A stretch of 38,542 nucleotides of DNA from Nemertoderma westbladi (taxonomy: Eukaryota; Xenacoelomorpha; Nemertodermatida; Nemertodermatidae), in NCBI GenBank assembly GCA_032718475.1, contig JAUCBJ010005235.1, positions 1 through 38,542 on the forward strand. The letters are read 5' to 3'. The notes under the pieces were generated by a model. The model was not told the origin of the DNA, ran no database searches, and worked only from the letters and a program-made list of their open reading frames with translations. Of the stretch, positions 1-10,456 are shown piece by piece (the stretch's first letter is position 1; every line of letters starts with the position of its first letter). Made by a program: the position numbers and the translations under genes.

Positions 1-1184
1 TAACATTATTAAAAAATACATTAGGTGAAATTGTTTCAGAGAAAGCTCTAACTTTTTGACACATGAAATTGCGGTGGATGCAATCAATAAAAATTAATCA
101 AAATCGGGACAATAATGTGGAATAATTCCAGACCACTTGAGACACAACGAATAATTAAATTAAAAGCAAATCGTGTCTCTTGGGAGTCCAAAGCAAATAT
201 ATCAAGGACCAAGAAATCCACCAACCATGACCCACATCCCTATATCAAGCAGCCGCCAAGCGCAACCAACGTAACTCCATCGTCAACGGTATTTGAATAT
301 ACCACGATAAGGTTAGTTCTACGTTCCGAAATTGATCTCACGCTCACTTCACACAGGAGCAGAGGACAGAAACGAAAGAATCAACCAGGACGGAATGAGG
401 ACTCACACACGGCACATATCACGTACCATCGAACCACCGCGCCCTAGGAATTCCCTCCCCGGTACTCATATAGTCGGAGATCTAATTGCAATGTACGCCC
501 ACACATTACTGGACTGGGCACTGCACTGGGCAGGATACCAGCGGTGCACTGACGGCTGCCACATCGACATCCTCATTAGCAGAAGAAAGCAGGAAGTCTG
601 AAGAACAATATCACAGCCATTCAAAACACAAAATCTAATGAGAGTTGGCCATGGCCATCAAATATATGAATGCTCACTGCACGCACTACCTACAATGTGT
701 CTGTATGATTTCAAAGGCTTAGTAGTTAGCATCAAGTACTCAAGAAACACAACACTCTAACTGTCTTGTACAATAATGTGAGATACACTACTTGGAACTG
801 GACCAGCCTCAAAATAAATATTCATAACATAACCCCGCCCGTCACACTGCAACTATTATTCGAAGGCATGGTCAACACGATCATATATAGCTCCTGACCT
901 TTATATCCACAACTCGAAAGCATAAAGGTGAAGAATAATTTATTATTATACTTGTTTGGAGGGCCGGTACTCGGGTTGCGCTTCATCGATGTGTGATGGA
1001 CTAATAATACCCATAAAGAATATTAATATGTAACTTAAGTACCAAAACCATTCAAACTACTTCACAAACCACACGCAAACATTATTACAAATTATATGAG
1101 TTCGTGGTATCAGCATTATTTTAATATTAATAGTGGCGGCAGCAGGGTTGAACAATAACGAACAAACAGTGGCAGTAGAAGTGC
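1..1184. other. No recognised feature (probable mex3 intron)
   Basis: AT-rich sequence with small open frames that show no known domain. If mex3 continues leftward, this is intron. No RING-type Cys/His pattern was seen on the minus strand. Confidence 0.5.
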
Positions 1185-1565
1185 TAGGTTAGTGATAATG
1201 GACATCGGGAGCTATGGTAGTGATAATGGACATGGGGAGCTAGGGAAGTGTTAGTGATGGATGGTGAAGATTGCGACATTGGGAGCTAAGGTAGTGATGG
1301 GTGACATTGGGAGATAGGGAAATGCAGATATGGGAGGACTTTCGAAGCAATAAAAATTCAGCCGTCTCCAAAATTAATCGCTCCTGCTCCTTTCCCTAAA
1401 TTAAGAATTTAACATTGAGGCAGGATAGTAATCCGTCGAGATGGGATTTGCGTACAGTTTCCGCCACTATACGCGGGTAGTGATGGTGGACATTGTGAGC
1501 TATGGTAGTGATGTGTGATGGTTGACATTGTGAGCTATGGTAGTGATGGTTGACATTGGTAATTA
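1185..1565. repeat. Degenerate minisatellite, two blocks
   Basis: Imperfect repeats of about 30 bp based on ggtagtgatggtggacatt and gggagctat occur at 1185-1320 and again at 1475-1560 (gacattgtgagctatgg). Unrelated sequence at about 1320-1475 separates the blocks. That spacer contains gagatgggatttgcgt, which has an inverted partner near 30240. Confidence 0.7.
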
Positions 1566-2111
1566 GAAGCAGTGGTGTTGGACTAGTTGGAAGTGAACTT
1601 CCATGGTCGATAATGAAAAAAATATATAAAAATCCCTCTAGGAGAAAACTTTGATTTAAAAATATAAGAATTACTGATTATTATTATTGACGTCAGTCAA
1701 ATGTGTGCTACGGAAGTTTATAAGAAAACAAGATTCGTACATCATGAAATAATAAAATAAATACATTGTTAATTCGGTACATTAATTACATCTTAACGTC
1801 CGCAAACAAAAGCAAAACTCCCATTTACCGAAAACGTTCTGCGTATAAGACGAACGTGGGCGAAGGGGAATATGTCCTTCGTTTATTCCGCCCAAATAAA
1901 ACAGCTTCTGAGAAATACGACATTAACAGCGGGGAAACACACGTACATGTCGTCTTGTTAATTTCCATTACAGAAGGTTATTATTTTTTAATGACACACT
2001 TTACATGAGAAGTAGGGGGCAAACAGTGGGGAGCCGTGCTGTAGGCGTCAATTACTGAGATTGTAAGAATTCAAATAGAGCGCACAGTGTTATCATATTG
2101 ACAAAGTATAT

Positions 2112-2128
2112 GGGGGGGGGGGGGGGGG
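2112..2128. repeat. Poly-G run (17)
   Basis: Homopolymer of G on the plus strand; length may be uncertain in assembly. Confidence 0.9.
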
Positions 2129-3243
2129 ACTAACAACGGCCATATCACCCTCGGGGTAAATAATTTAATTACAACCCAGCTTGACCTATTAATATTTTTA
2201 ATGTTTCGACATAATTATTATTCAATAAAAAGGCCCAGTCTTAGAGAAAACTATAGTAAATAATAATTAAATCCTATGTGTGAGTGAGAGTGATACTATT
2301 TCAAGACCTGGCTCAACTAAAAATAAGGTAAGATATCCGAATGAGTGATTTGAAATCATATTCTAATGAAGGGTTTCATTTCAAGACTATAACTACACAC
2401 CAAGATCTTCGGCACCCAAATCTGCTCTTCAGGGCAACACGATAGGATTTCTGTAAAGTTTTCAGCACATTCTCCCAAATGTGCCTGCCGAAAGGCAATG
2501 ACACCAGTGCAAACGGCAGAGGCGAACAATTTAAAAAGAAACTTAAAGAGTACAGATCAAGTGGGTATCGTTTGAAAACCAATCTCACTGGAGTATAATA
2601 AATACGCCTGTCCCTCTGTGTGGTAAGGTTAATATATTCATTGGCAACTGTAACATGAGCATTCTCGGAGGATAATAAATTCAGATCACTGTGCCCTATA
2701 GTCCATGCACGGCCTTGCTTCTCAAGACATGAATAATAGAAGCTGTTTTCAAGTTATCGCAAGTAACTGAAGAACGTATACTCCGTATTAGATAACTCCT
2801 CAAGGAATATACGCGTTTACGATCCCAACCCATAAACCAATTCCCGCGGATCCGAACACACGAAACCCAAGTTTCTCGTAAGTGGCAGTCGATACGGTTC
2901 CACATCAATTATTAGCTCCCTGATGCGAAGAACGAATGTAGGAGTTTATGATGCACGAAAACTACGGGGATGCGGGATATCTAACCACCCAGATACACAA
3001 CCGACGGATAGCTGGCGATAAGCAATAAATTACCAACAAAAGAAAGCAAGAACCTTATCTTATATAGTCTGGTTGCCTGACGGTAATTAACCCCCGGTAT
3101 TAGCCGGGGAGTCCTTAAACACCTTTATCAGATGTAGGAGACGGTGGAGGGACTTATGAGTGAGTTCCTGGAAAGCTCTCCATTAATATTATACTGCGCG
3201 ATCAATACAACGGGAAACCCAGTGGAGGGGGGTGGAGGGAGGT

Positions 3244-3270
3244 GGGGGGGGGGGGGGGGGGGGGGGGGGG
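3244..3270. repeat. Poly-G run (27)
   Basis: Homopolymer of G inside a G-rich tract from about 3222 to 3282 (ggagggaggtg on both sides). It creates a spurious glycine-rich ORF. Confidence 0.9.
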
Positions 3271-3677
3271 TGGAGGGAGGTGATTTCGGGATAGAGAGTC
3301 GGAACGCAGCTGGCTGCCGCAGTTGTTATCCATCGCTAATGAAAGGCCGGCCATGCAGAAAGCTGCCCCCTATTGGCTCCAACAAATCATGGCGTATTAA
3401 GAGCTCACAGAATCCTAATGGATCGCAGGTGTCGGATGAATACGAAAATAGTAAGTCGGTAACTCTGTTGGACAGCATTCGAAAAGCAGACGAGGAAGAA
3501 ATAATGCTGGAATGATAGAGGAGGTTTTATGGTTGCCGGATTTATAATCCAAAGGATTATAAGAATGTTCCACGAGATTCATGTTAACTAGTGGTTTTTA
3601 ATTCCACATTTCAATGTCTCAAATATTGTCGCAGAAACTTGACGTGCGTCAAACTTGCGCGAAAACTATTAGCAACA

Positions 3678-3697
3678 GGGGGGGGGGGGGGGGGGGG
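3678..3697. repeat. Poly-G run (20)
   Basis: Homopolymer of G on the plus strand in AT-rich sequence. Confidence 0.9.
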
Positions 3698-5599
3698 AAT
3701 CATATTCCGCCATGGGATAACTGATTTTCGTTGGCGGTATAAATTCAGGCCGTAGGGGAAACTCAAATACACAAAACACCCAAAGTATGCGGTTAAGTCT
3801 GTCATGAACTTCATTCAGTCTAAAGTATAATAATAATTAAACCGATAAAATCACATAATAAGTTCCGTAAAGTGCTTAAAGGTTAAGTTGGAACAATAAA
3901 AATAAATATTATATATAAGAAATATATTTTACAAGAACTAGTTCTCATAAAAGATTCTCAAAAGATCTGCTATTTGTCAGACCTTGTCTATTTCAGCTGT
4001 CTGGTCTCGTTTCACTCGGTCAGTAAACCACTAGTGCTGCCATAGTTTTTAGACACGCCCTTTTACATTGATAAGTTTGATAGGCCATTTTCAGGAAGGA
4101 TTTAACTATATTGACATTGACATCCTTCCGTGCGAGCAGGTGGCGGGGATGGGTAGCAGATTAATAGCATATTCATCAGCGCGCACCGCTACAATGGCGC
4201 CGCTGTAATGGCACTGCTTTCTTCCAACCGGGAACTGCGCTAAATAAAATATACCATCAATAAGTAATTATGTTTACCAAGCGAAGCCCGTTTCCCGCGA
4301 CGCCACCACACACATTATTTCCCCCCGTACAATAAGCCATGATTTCCCCGGAGCATTGGGAACCATTAATTGCATTATTGTGACATCCCAACAATATATT
4401 TACGCATAGCAACGCAGTTTGAAATATATCGACTTTCAATGAAATTCCTAAAATTAACAGACCGACGACGGGCTAGGCCTATAGTCATGGCGTTGACAAT
4501 AATTAAGTTACTAAAGGCCTCAGCTACAGGCATAGCGGCGCATTGTGCGCCAAAATCGATCTGGGGGCAACACATGCGGAGCGCACAAATAAAATATTAA
4601 TAACGCCGACCAAATACTGTAAGATTAATCAATCACACGAACCATGTCCTCGAACTGGAGGGAAACCTATATGAATTATACATTGAGAGAGAATCCGACC
4701 CGGATAGATAATATACATATCGACGATGCTAAGAGGAATCGATATTGTCGAATTCCCGCTCATTCCCGGGCCCGAAATGTTCCAACACATACTCGAACGC
4801 ATTGAATAATTTTTGAGTAAGATTTTAGTGTAACCATGTCTCAAACAAAAATAACGTGTTAACAATAATATATATTACAGCCCTTGAATAATAAGCGCTG
4901 TATAGAGATCAGCTTCACGTCATAACGGTTTTACGTACATTAATTAATTGTGAAGTATTTAACACTATTTTATTGAAAGTAAATAAGTTTAAATTCGATA
5001 ATATTTACGTTAAAACGAAAGGAGCATATTTTTGCTTTGATTACGGCATGGTGGATCCGGTGGAAGTCACACGTATTATGCTTCGAAATTCTCCAACAAC
5101 CGCAGGACAAATAATTTCCAATTATAAAATCATCGGGTGAAGTCCTAGATAAGAGGAAATTGAAAGAGTTCCAAGAGATAAAGTCGATGCTGGGGGCATA
5201 CAAACCACTCAGCACAAAATGGTTCGTCAACATCAGAAATCAATCAATTTGTAAGAAATAATAAAGAAAGGGGCGTTGACCTTAAGGTCACACACTTACA
5301 CAATGATACGCAACTGTGAACCGCAACCACTTAGTAACTAATCTATGTACAATAACTAACTATATGTACAACGTGAGGGGTGCAGGATATAAATATTAAT
5401 GAGGTTTTTGCTATAGCCTATGGGAACAAATGCAAAATTCATAATTAAAAGTAAAACTCAATATTTTCTCTTAGTGAACACGAATTTATTCATAGAATGG
5501 AATTCAATAAATAATAAATCCTGAATAAAGACTGATGTCCATAAATTTGAAGGAATTGCATATGATATTAATGATATCCGTACTAACGTCAGTGTCAAG

Positions 5600-7125
5600 T
5601 ATACAGAGAATGTAAAATGTAACGCAGATCTTACTTGGGACAAAGAACAATGACCCCAGTGGAGTAGATTGTGTTCCCCCTGAGGTCTTTAAAATACCTG
5701 AGTGTTTAAAGCTCATCTATCCCATCATAGTAGACATGTACCGAACAACAAGAGTCCCACAAGAAATGAAAACAAATAAGTTGGTGCCAGTTCCCAAGAA
5801 GGGCAACCTAACACTCTATGGTTCTTTTCGGGGAATCTCATTGATCTCGATTGCTGCAAAGCTATACAATAGAATTCTATTAAATCGCATCAGTGATCCC
5901 ATTGAGAGACTGCTCCGTGAAAATCAGAATGGGTTCCGTAAAGGTCGTGGGACCATGGAGCCCATTTTGGCACTTAGAAGGATAATTGAAGAGTTATCAA
6001 AAAAGAAAGACAGGCATCTGGCTGTTATCTTTGTTGACTTCTTCAATGCCTTTGATTCAGTCTCTCGCTCACGTATGTTCAGCAACTTTCATTATATGGG
6101 ATTCCTGATGAAATTATTGCGCAATCAGATAAGTATACGATGGTTCGACAAAATTTGTGTCTACTGTTGATGGTGACACAGAACTATTTGAAGTGTTATG
6201 GGGCGTCCTCCAAGGAGACACACTTGCACCATTCTTGTTCATAATTGTGGTTGACTGTTCTACGCATGTCCTTAGATCATCATAATGATGATGGGGTAAT
6301 GGTAACTCCACCTACTGGCTCCAGAAGTCGAGGAAATCCTGCCAAATACCTAACTGATCTAGACTTTGCTGATGACTTAAGAGTACTCTCAGAATCACTA
6401 GAGGGAGCCCAACGGCTCCTCAGCTCATTAGAACATGCTGCTTCTAGTGTTGGTCTTTTTATTAACTCCAAAAGACCAAAATTTTGACAGTTAACTTTGA
6501 AAGTCCTCGGCAAGTCTCTGACCGGATGAGCATAAGCTCAAAGGATGGTATGCTTAAGCATGTGGACGACTTCTGTTACCTGGGATCATTGATCCGGAAG
6601 TCAGATGAGGACCTTCGAATACGCAAGGGAAAGGGATGGGCAACCTTGAATAGGCTTTCCAGGATTTGGAAGTTACAGAAAATTAATCGGAAACTTAAGG
6701 TCCGATTATTTAGAGCAGCAGTAGTTCCAGTACTCCTCTATGGGAGTCCATGCTGGGCTCTAACTGTCTGAGGATACCAAATCTCTGGATGGCACATTCA
6801 CAAGAATGCTACGCCGGGTTCATTGTGTCAAGTACAATGCACACATCTCCAACCAGACACTATATAACATTGGAGGTGTTTCATTGGATATTATTATTAT
6901 ATATTATTATTATTATAGATTATTATTTCATATATTTCAACATTGGAATGTTTTCGCCGTGAGGACCAGCCAGTGCATAATCTTGTGCTTTGGCAGCCTC
7001 CTGGAGTGAATAAGCATGGTGGATAGCCCATGACTGCGGCGGCGCAATTTTGTCGACAAGCCGGCACAGCATTCTTAAAAATACAGCTGCAATGCAGCAT
7101 GCCGATACTAGTAGTAGTAGTAGTA
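5600..7125 (+). mobile_element. Non-LTR retrotransposon remnant A (reverse transcriptase, plus strand)
   Basis: This is a decayed LINE-type element. Reading across frames gives GVDCVPPEVFK, LVPVPKKGNL, FRGISLISIAAKLYNRIL, QNGFRKGRG, FVDFFNAFDSV (motif A aspartate), GVLQGDTLAPFLF, LDFADDLRVLS (motif C), VDDFCYLGSLI, VPVLLYGSPCWAL and LVLWQPPG, in the order expected for a non-LTR reverse transcriptase and its C-terminal region. Near 6890-6945 an ATT-rich microsatellite replaces part of the C-terminal region. The 3' end is a (TAG)n tail at about 7107-7125. The 5' border near 5600 is approximate and no endonuclease domain was recognised, which points to 5' truncation. The element lies 324 bp beyond the exon 5 donor, antisense to mex3. 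The clade was not determined; RTE-like is a possibility. Confidence 0.88.
5640..7030 (+). pseudogene. Broken reverse transcriptase ORF of remnant A
   Basis: The reading frame is split. One frame runs from about 5650 to 6165 up to just after motif A. A second carries GVLQGDTLAPFLFIIVVD at about 6160-6270. A third carries FADD at about 6290-6487. A fourth runs from about 6484 to 6771 and ends at an in-frame TGA after CWALTV. A fifth resumes SEDTKSLDGTFTRMLRRVH. At least three frameshifts and a stop make it non-functional. The catalytic Asp of motif A and the Asp pair of motif C are still readable. Confidence 0.85.
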
Positions 7126-7448
7126 CCCCTCTCCACGGGCTGCGATACGTCACGCCGTCCTCACACGCTACGCTACGCGACTAAAACACAACGCTGATAA
7201 TTATTGTTCGCTCTAAGTATCCATGAAAGTTAGCCGTATAGTAATGCTATTGCTTTACGGCGGCTGAGCTTTATAATGCTATGACGTTTCGTTCGAGATA
7301 ATTATTATGTAGTTACATCCCAAATCGCATCGCAACTAACTAAAGTTATCGCTGGCACCACATCGGCTAATAAGTAACGATAATTTATGGATATTATTAG
7401 CATTGGGTTAAAAAAGTTCGGTTCATCAAATTAATAAAATTAACTTAC
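7126..7448. other. Intron start downstream of exon 5
   Basis: Sequence between the TAG tail of remnant A and the exon 5 donor. No feature apart from the donor itself. Confidence 0.5.
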
Positions 7449-7634
7449 CTAAAGGGTCTGAGAGTATACGACGGATGGAGGTATGATCCGCTGAGACCGG
7501 AGGTAGACAGGTCCCAGGGGACAGGAGAGGTGTAGTGGAGCCGAGACTATTAGTTCGACGGACCCAGTCCGAGGACTGGGAAGAGAAGTGGGAAGTCGGT
7601 GGTCCCAGGTTGGTGGGACTAAACCCTGAGAAAT
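7449..7634 (-). CDS. mex3: mex3 exon 5: Ser/Pro-rich linker
   Basis: This is a probable fifth exon. The acceptor is very good (tttatttccttccttccag, AG at 7636-7635) and the donor is excellent (TTTAG|GTAAGTT, GT at 7448-7447). The two entry bases AT join the G left by exon 4 to make Asp; 186 bp, exit phase 1. The peptide includes DFSGFSPTNLGPP, SSDWVRRTNSLGS and SIRRILSDPL. The segment RILSDP fits an R-x-x-S-x-P pattern of the kind bound by 14-3-3 when phosphorylated. MEX3 proteins are reported 14-3-3 partners, but use of this site is inference. Another minus frame is also open here but meets TAG at the donor. The next exon, probably encoding the RING, was not found. Confidence 0.68.
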   Translation of the reverse strand: MSQGLVPPTWDHRLPTSLPSPRTGSVELIVSAPLHLSCPLGPVYLRSQRIIPPSVVYSQTL

Positions 7635-7699
7635 CTGGAAGGAAGGAAATAAAGTGTCTATATTCGTGGGTTGGAGAAACAGAAGTGGAGGGCAAACAA

Positions 7700-7855
7700 C
7701 ATTCACGCCCATAAACAACAGTACACTACTACATACATAATTACACGACAACAAACAGCAACAACTGCAGTACACAACAACAAACATCAGTACACGACCA
7801 CAGACATCAGTACACCCACAAACAGTTGTACACGACCACAAACAAGTTGCAAAAC
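7700..7855. repeat. ACA-rich minisatellite upstream of exon 5 acceptor
   Basis: Imperfect tandem copies of about 20 bp, such as catcagtacacgaccaca, run through this stretch. On the mex3 sense strand it becomes a TGT-rich tract about 70 bp upstream of the exon 5 acceptor. The open frames across it are compositional. Confidence 0.55.
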
Positions 7856-7859
7856 GTGA

Positions 7860-10456
7860 TAAAAATAGTTTCCTAGTGGTGGGAGGAAAGGCAAAAAAAA
7901 TAATATATTCCAATAAATAACGGGGGGGGGGGGGATTATAGTTACTAATTTACTGTATGAATAAATATAATCCTTAAAACCGTACCACCGACTGTTTAAT
8001 AATACGTTATTTATTGTCTTTTGATGGAATTGGGTATCATAAATCCACCTATGCTGGAATGCCGAGCTAATTATTATTAATGCCATATATTTAATAGTGT
8101 CATTTAAAATAGCAGAATGCTATCATAGTATAATTAATTTTTTGGGAGGTATACTACCCTATGCTATAATAAAAGGTAAATTGTACCTTGGAGAATTATT
8201 ATTGTTGAGAGAGCGAGCGCTGTAGGGTAAATAGCAGGACAGTGCTCAGCTTCGCTTCAGTGGATTTGGGTAAAATAATTACTATGTCTGGAGCCCTCTG
8301 AGACTACAGGTAAAATCTCAAACCCACAGGAAAGCTAAGCAAGTTTGGAAAATATAAAAAGATTGCTTGAGGCTGACAATTCCCAAACACTCGACTACCT
8401 GTCTATGGGGAATGAGGCCTATTCTAGGGTAGGAGACTATAAGTAGAATATGAGGTTTGATTGACAGGGCCTCAAGGTTGCTTACAGATAGGGGATGGGG
8501 TAATAGATAAGCCAGGCAGGAGTAATCGAAGGTGATGGGCAGTGACAGGTTAGAAGATGAGATATGCCGTAAGCAACAAAAATATGTAGGAGAAATGAGT
8601 CATATAATAATAATTCATAAAGTCCGGATTCAAAAATATGTACAGTCCCTCCAATAGTCTGACTCGGGAATTATTTGAAGTTCTGGATTTCCAGGGCATG
8701 CTTTCAACAAAAAGAACATATTGGTTGGTTGGGAACTTGTAATGGTAAATGTTAGATCAATGTGCTCGCCTTGCGCTTGCGCTTAGTTTTATATGAAAAC
8801 AACATAATTTAGTTATGTTGAACAAAAACTTATAGTTGTTTGTTTGTTGAGCTGTCGTGTCCAATGGACGGCACTTATACTTCTTCTGGGCCAAATTGGC
8901 GTATTACCGTGTCCGTCTGTCTGTCAGTCCGACTGCTTGACTGGCTCTGACAATGTAGAGATTTACGGCCATGGGGGGATTTCAAAAAACGAGATTAGAG
9001 TTTAGTTGAGTTTCAGCTCAATATCTAGTGTATTGGAATATACTAAAACTTTATACTAAAGTTTTTTCGACGGCCGAGTTCCCATAACATGTTAAACATA
9101 TTTCAAGACGCCGGCAACGTTGCAATGCAATGAGTGCGTTGCAAATCAATTTGCTCGACTTCCGAGAAACCAGAATTAATCGACCGTAGAATAACATGAT
9201 GACCGTTGCTGAGATGCCAGTGCAGTATAGTAAACACAGACATACAGGCGTGTATGCTGCGTAAATCAATAACATACTCAAAGAAACAATTCCATAACAA
9301 AAAAACATTTCCGGTAAAATCGCGCGAACTAATCAATAAAAATTGTCGACACACACGAAATAAATCACCACGCCAACATTATAATGTAAAAAAATGCTGT
9401 GTGCATCTCGTAATGCGCCCCCTAACGGGTTAATTGAGAACCTAGACTTCACTTACTGTTATAGACAACTCACACGTCGTGAAACGTCAAAGGTTAATCC
9501 AGTGATATAAGGTTAGTTAGTTAGTATGTGCGACAGAGAGAAGGCCTCCCCGGGGTATATAACTATCTCTGTCTCTCTGAGGAAATAAAGTAACCCGTGA
9601 CTAAAAGCCTGGTCGAAACATATTAAGTGCATCGGCCAAATGAATTGGGTTCATTAGTATTGCGGGGGGCGACCGGCGGGGAAATGGAAATGGGCCGAGA
9701 TCACGGCCGTGTCATTCAATCAGGACTAATGGACAATGGCCATACAACGCAAACCAAATGGCAAACTAGATTTACTTTATTGGCAGGCTAAATACCAAGG
9801 GAAAAAATACTTGAAATAGCCCATTCAAGGAAGCGAGGTTGCATCTTTTCATCTATGAAATCCACGCAAGTTCAACAATAAGCTAAAACAAATACGGCCC
9901 GGTGGAATTTTCACTGCGGCAGTATATATAAGGTTAGAATGTAGGTGGGCATCTTACTCAAACTTTTATTCAAGGAGGCTTAATGGAGCGGGAATGACAA
10001 TTAGAGAGAACGCGCCACATCTGAGACCAGAGAGGAACTGCGTTTACTTTAGCCGAAGTTTGATTACATTACAGGCATGGTGGACAGGAAGTAGTTTCAA
10101 TGTGAGCATAAGGCCGACTAAAATAATAATAAGTGGCATTCATTTCCCATATGGCCATTTATACTGAGCGGGTCCGTGGGTGGGGCTATGGGGAGTGAGA
10201 GTTGGTATAAAAGAGTTAAGAGCCTTCTATATGGGAATCCATACAACTATTATTGACAAGCTACAAGCTTTAATGATACATAACGTACGTACACTAACTA
10301 CACTATTTTTATTTTTCGAGGCGTATTTCAAACACCCGGTATGTAATTGGTATAACGAATGATAAAAAAAATCTATGACAAAATCGCTCTTGGATTGAGC
10401 ATTAATAACTATATATATACGAAGTTTAACATAAACCAACCTGCTATCTAAAAAAT
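7860..10456. other. mex3 intron 4, non-satellite part
   Basis: AT-rich, with one poly-G run at 7922. A stretch near 8870-8950 is rich in CTGTC/GTCCG. No coding exon or RNA gene was recognised. Confidence 0.5.
7922..7934. repeat. Poly-G run (13)
   Basis: Homopolymer of G about 290 bp upstream of the exon 5 acceptor in mex3 intron 4. Confidence 0.85.

Larger units (their letters stand above)
1566..5599. other. AT-rich, no recognised gene
   Basis: Three poly-G runs and a small hairpin (ccccgg tattag ccgggg, about 3092-3109). A minus frame at about 2376-2588 recalls a ruined RING finger but lacks the metal ligands. Nothing else was recognised. Confidence 0.5.

Noticed and set aside
115-601. Two overlapping plus-strand ORFs at the left edge
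   Set aside because: Short, overlapping in different frames, with no recognised domain or splice context.
2376-2588. Minus-strand ORF as the missing MEX3 RING exon (ALVSLPFGRHIWENVLKTL)
   Set aside because: It only faintly resembles a RING; the metal-binding Cys and His residues are missing, and the surrounding frame is broken by stops.
3092-3109. Terminator-like hairpin ccccgg-tattag-ccgggg
   Set aside because: No gene ends here and intrinsic terminators are not expected in this genome.
3144-3515. 123-codon plus-strand ORF with a Gly-rich part
   Set aside because: The Gly stretch is a poly-G run; the rest matches no family I know and has no clear splice or start context.
7449-7913. 154-codon minus-strand ORF in the alternate frame over exon 5
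   Set aside because: It runs through the ACA minisatellite and ends in a stop exactly at the donor; the other frame fits exon 4 phase and has the acceptor.
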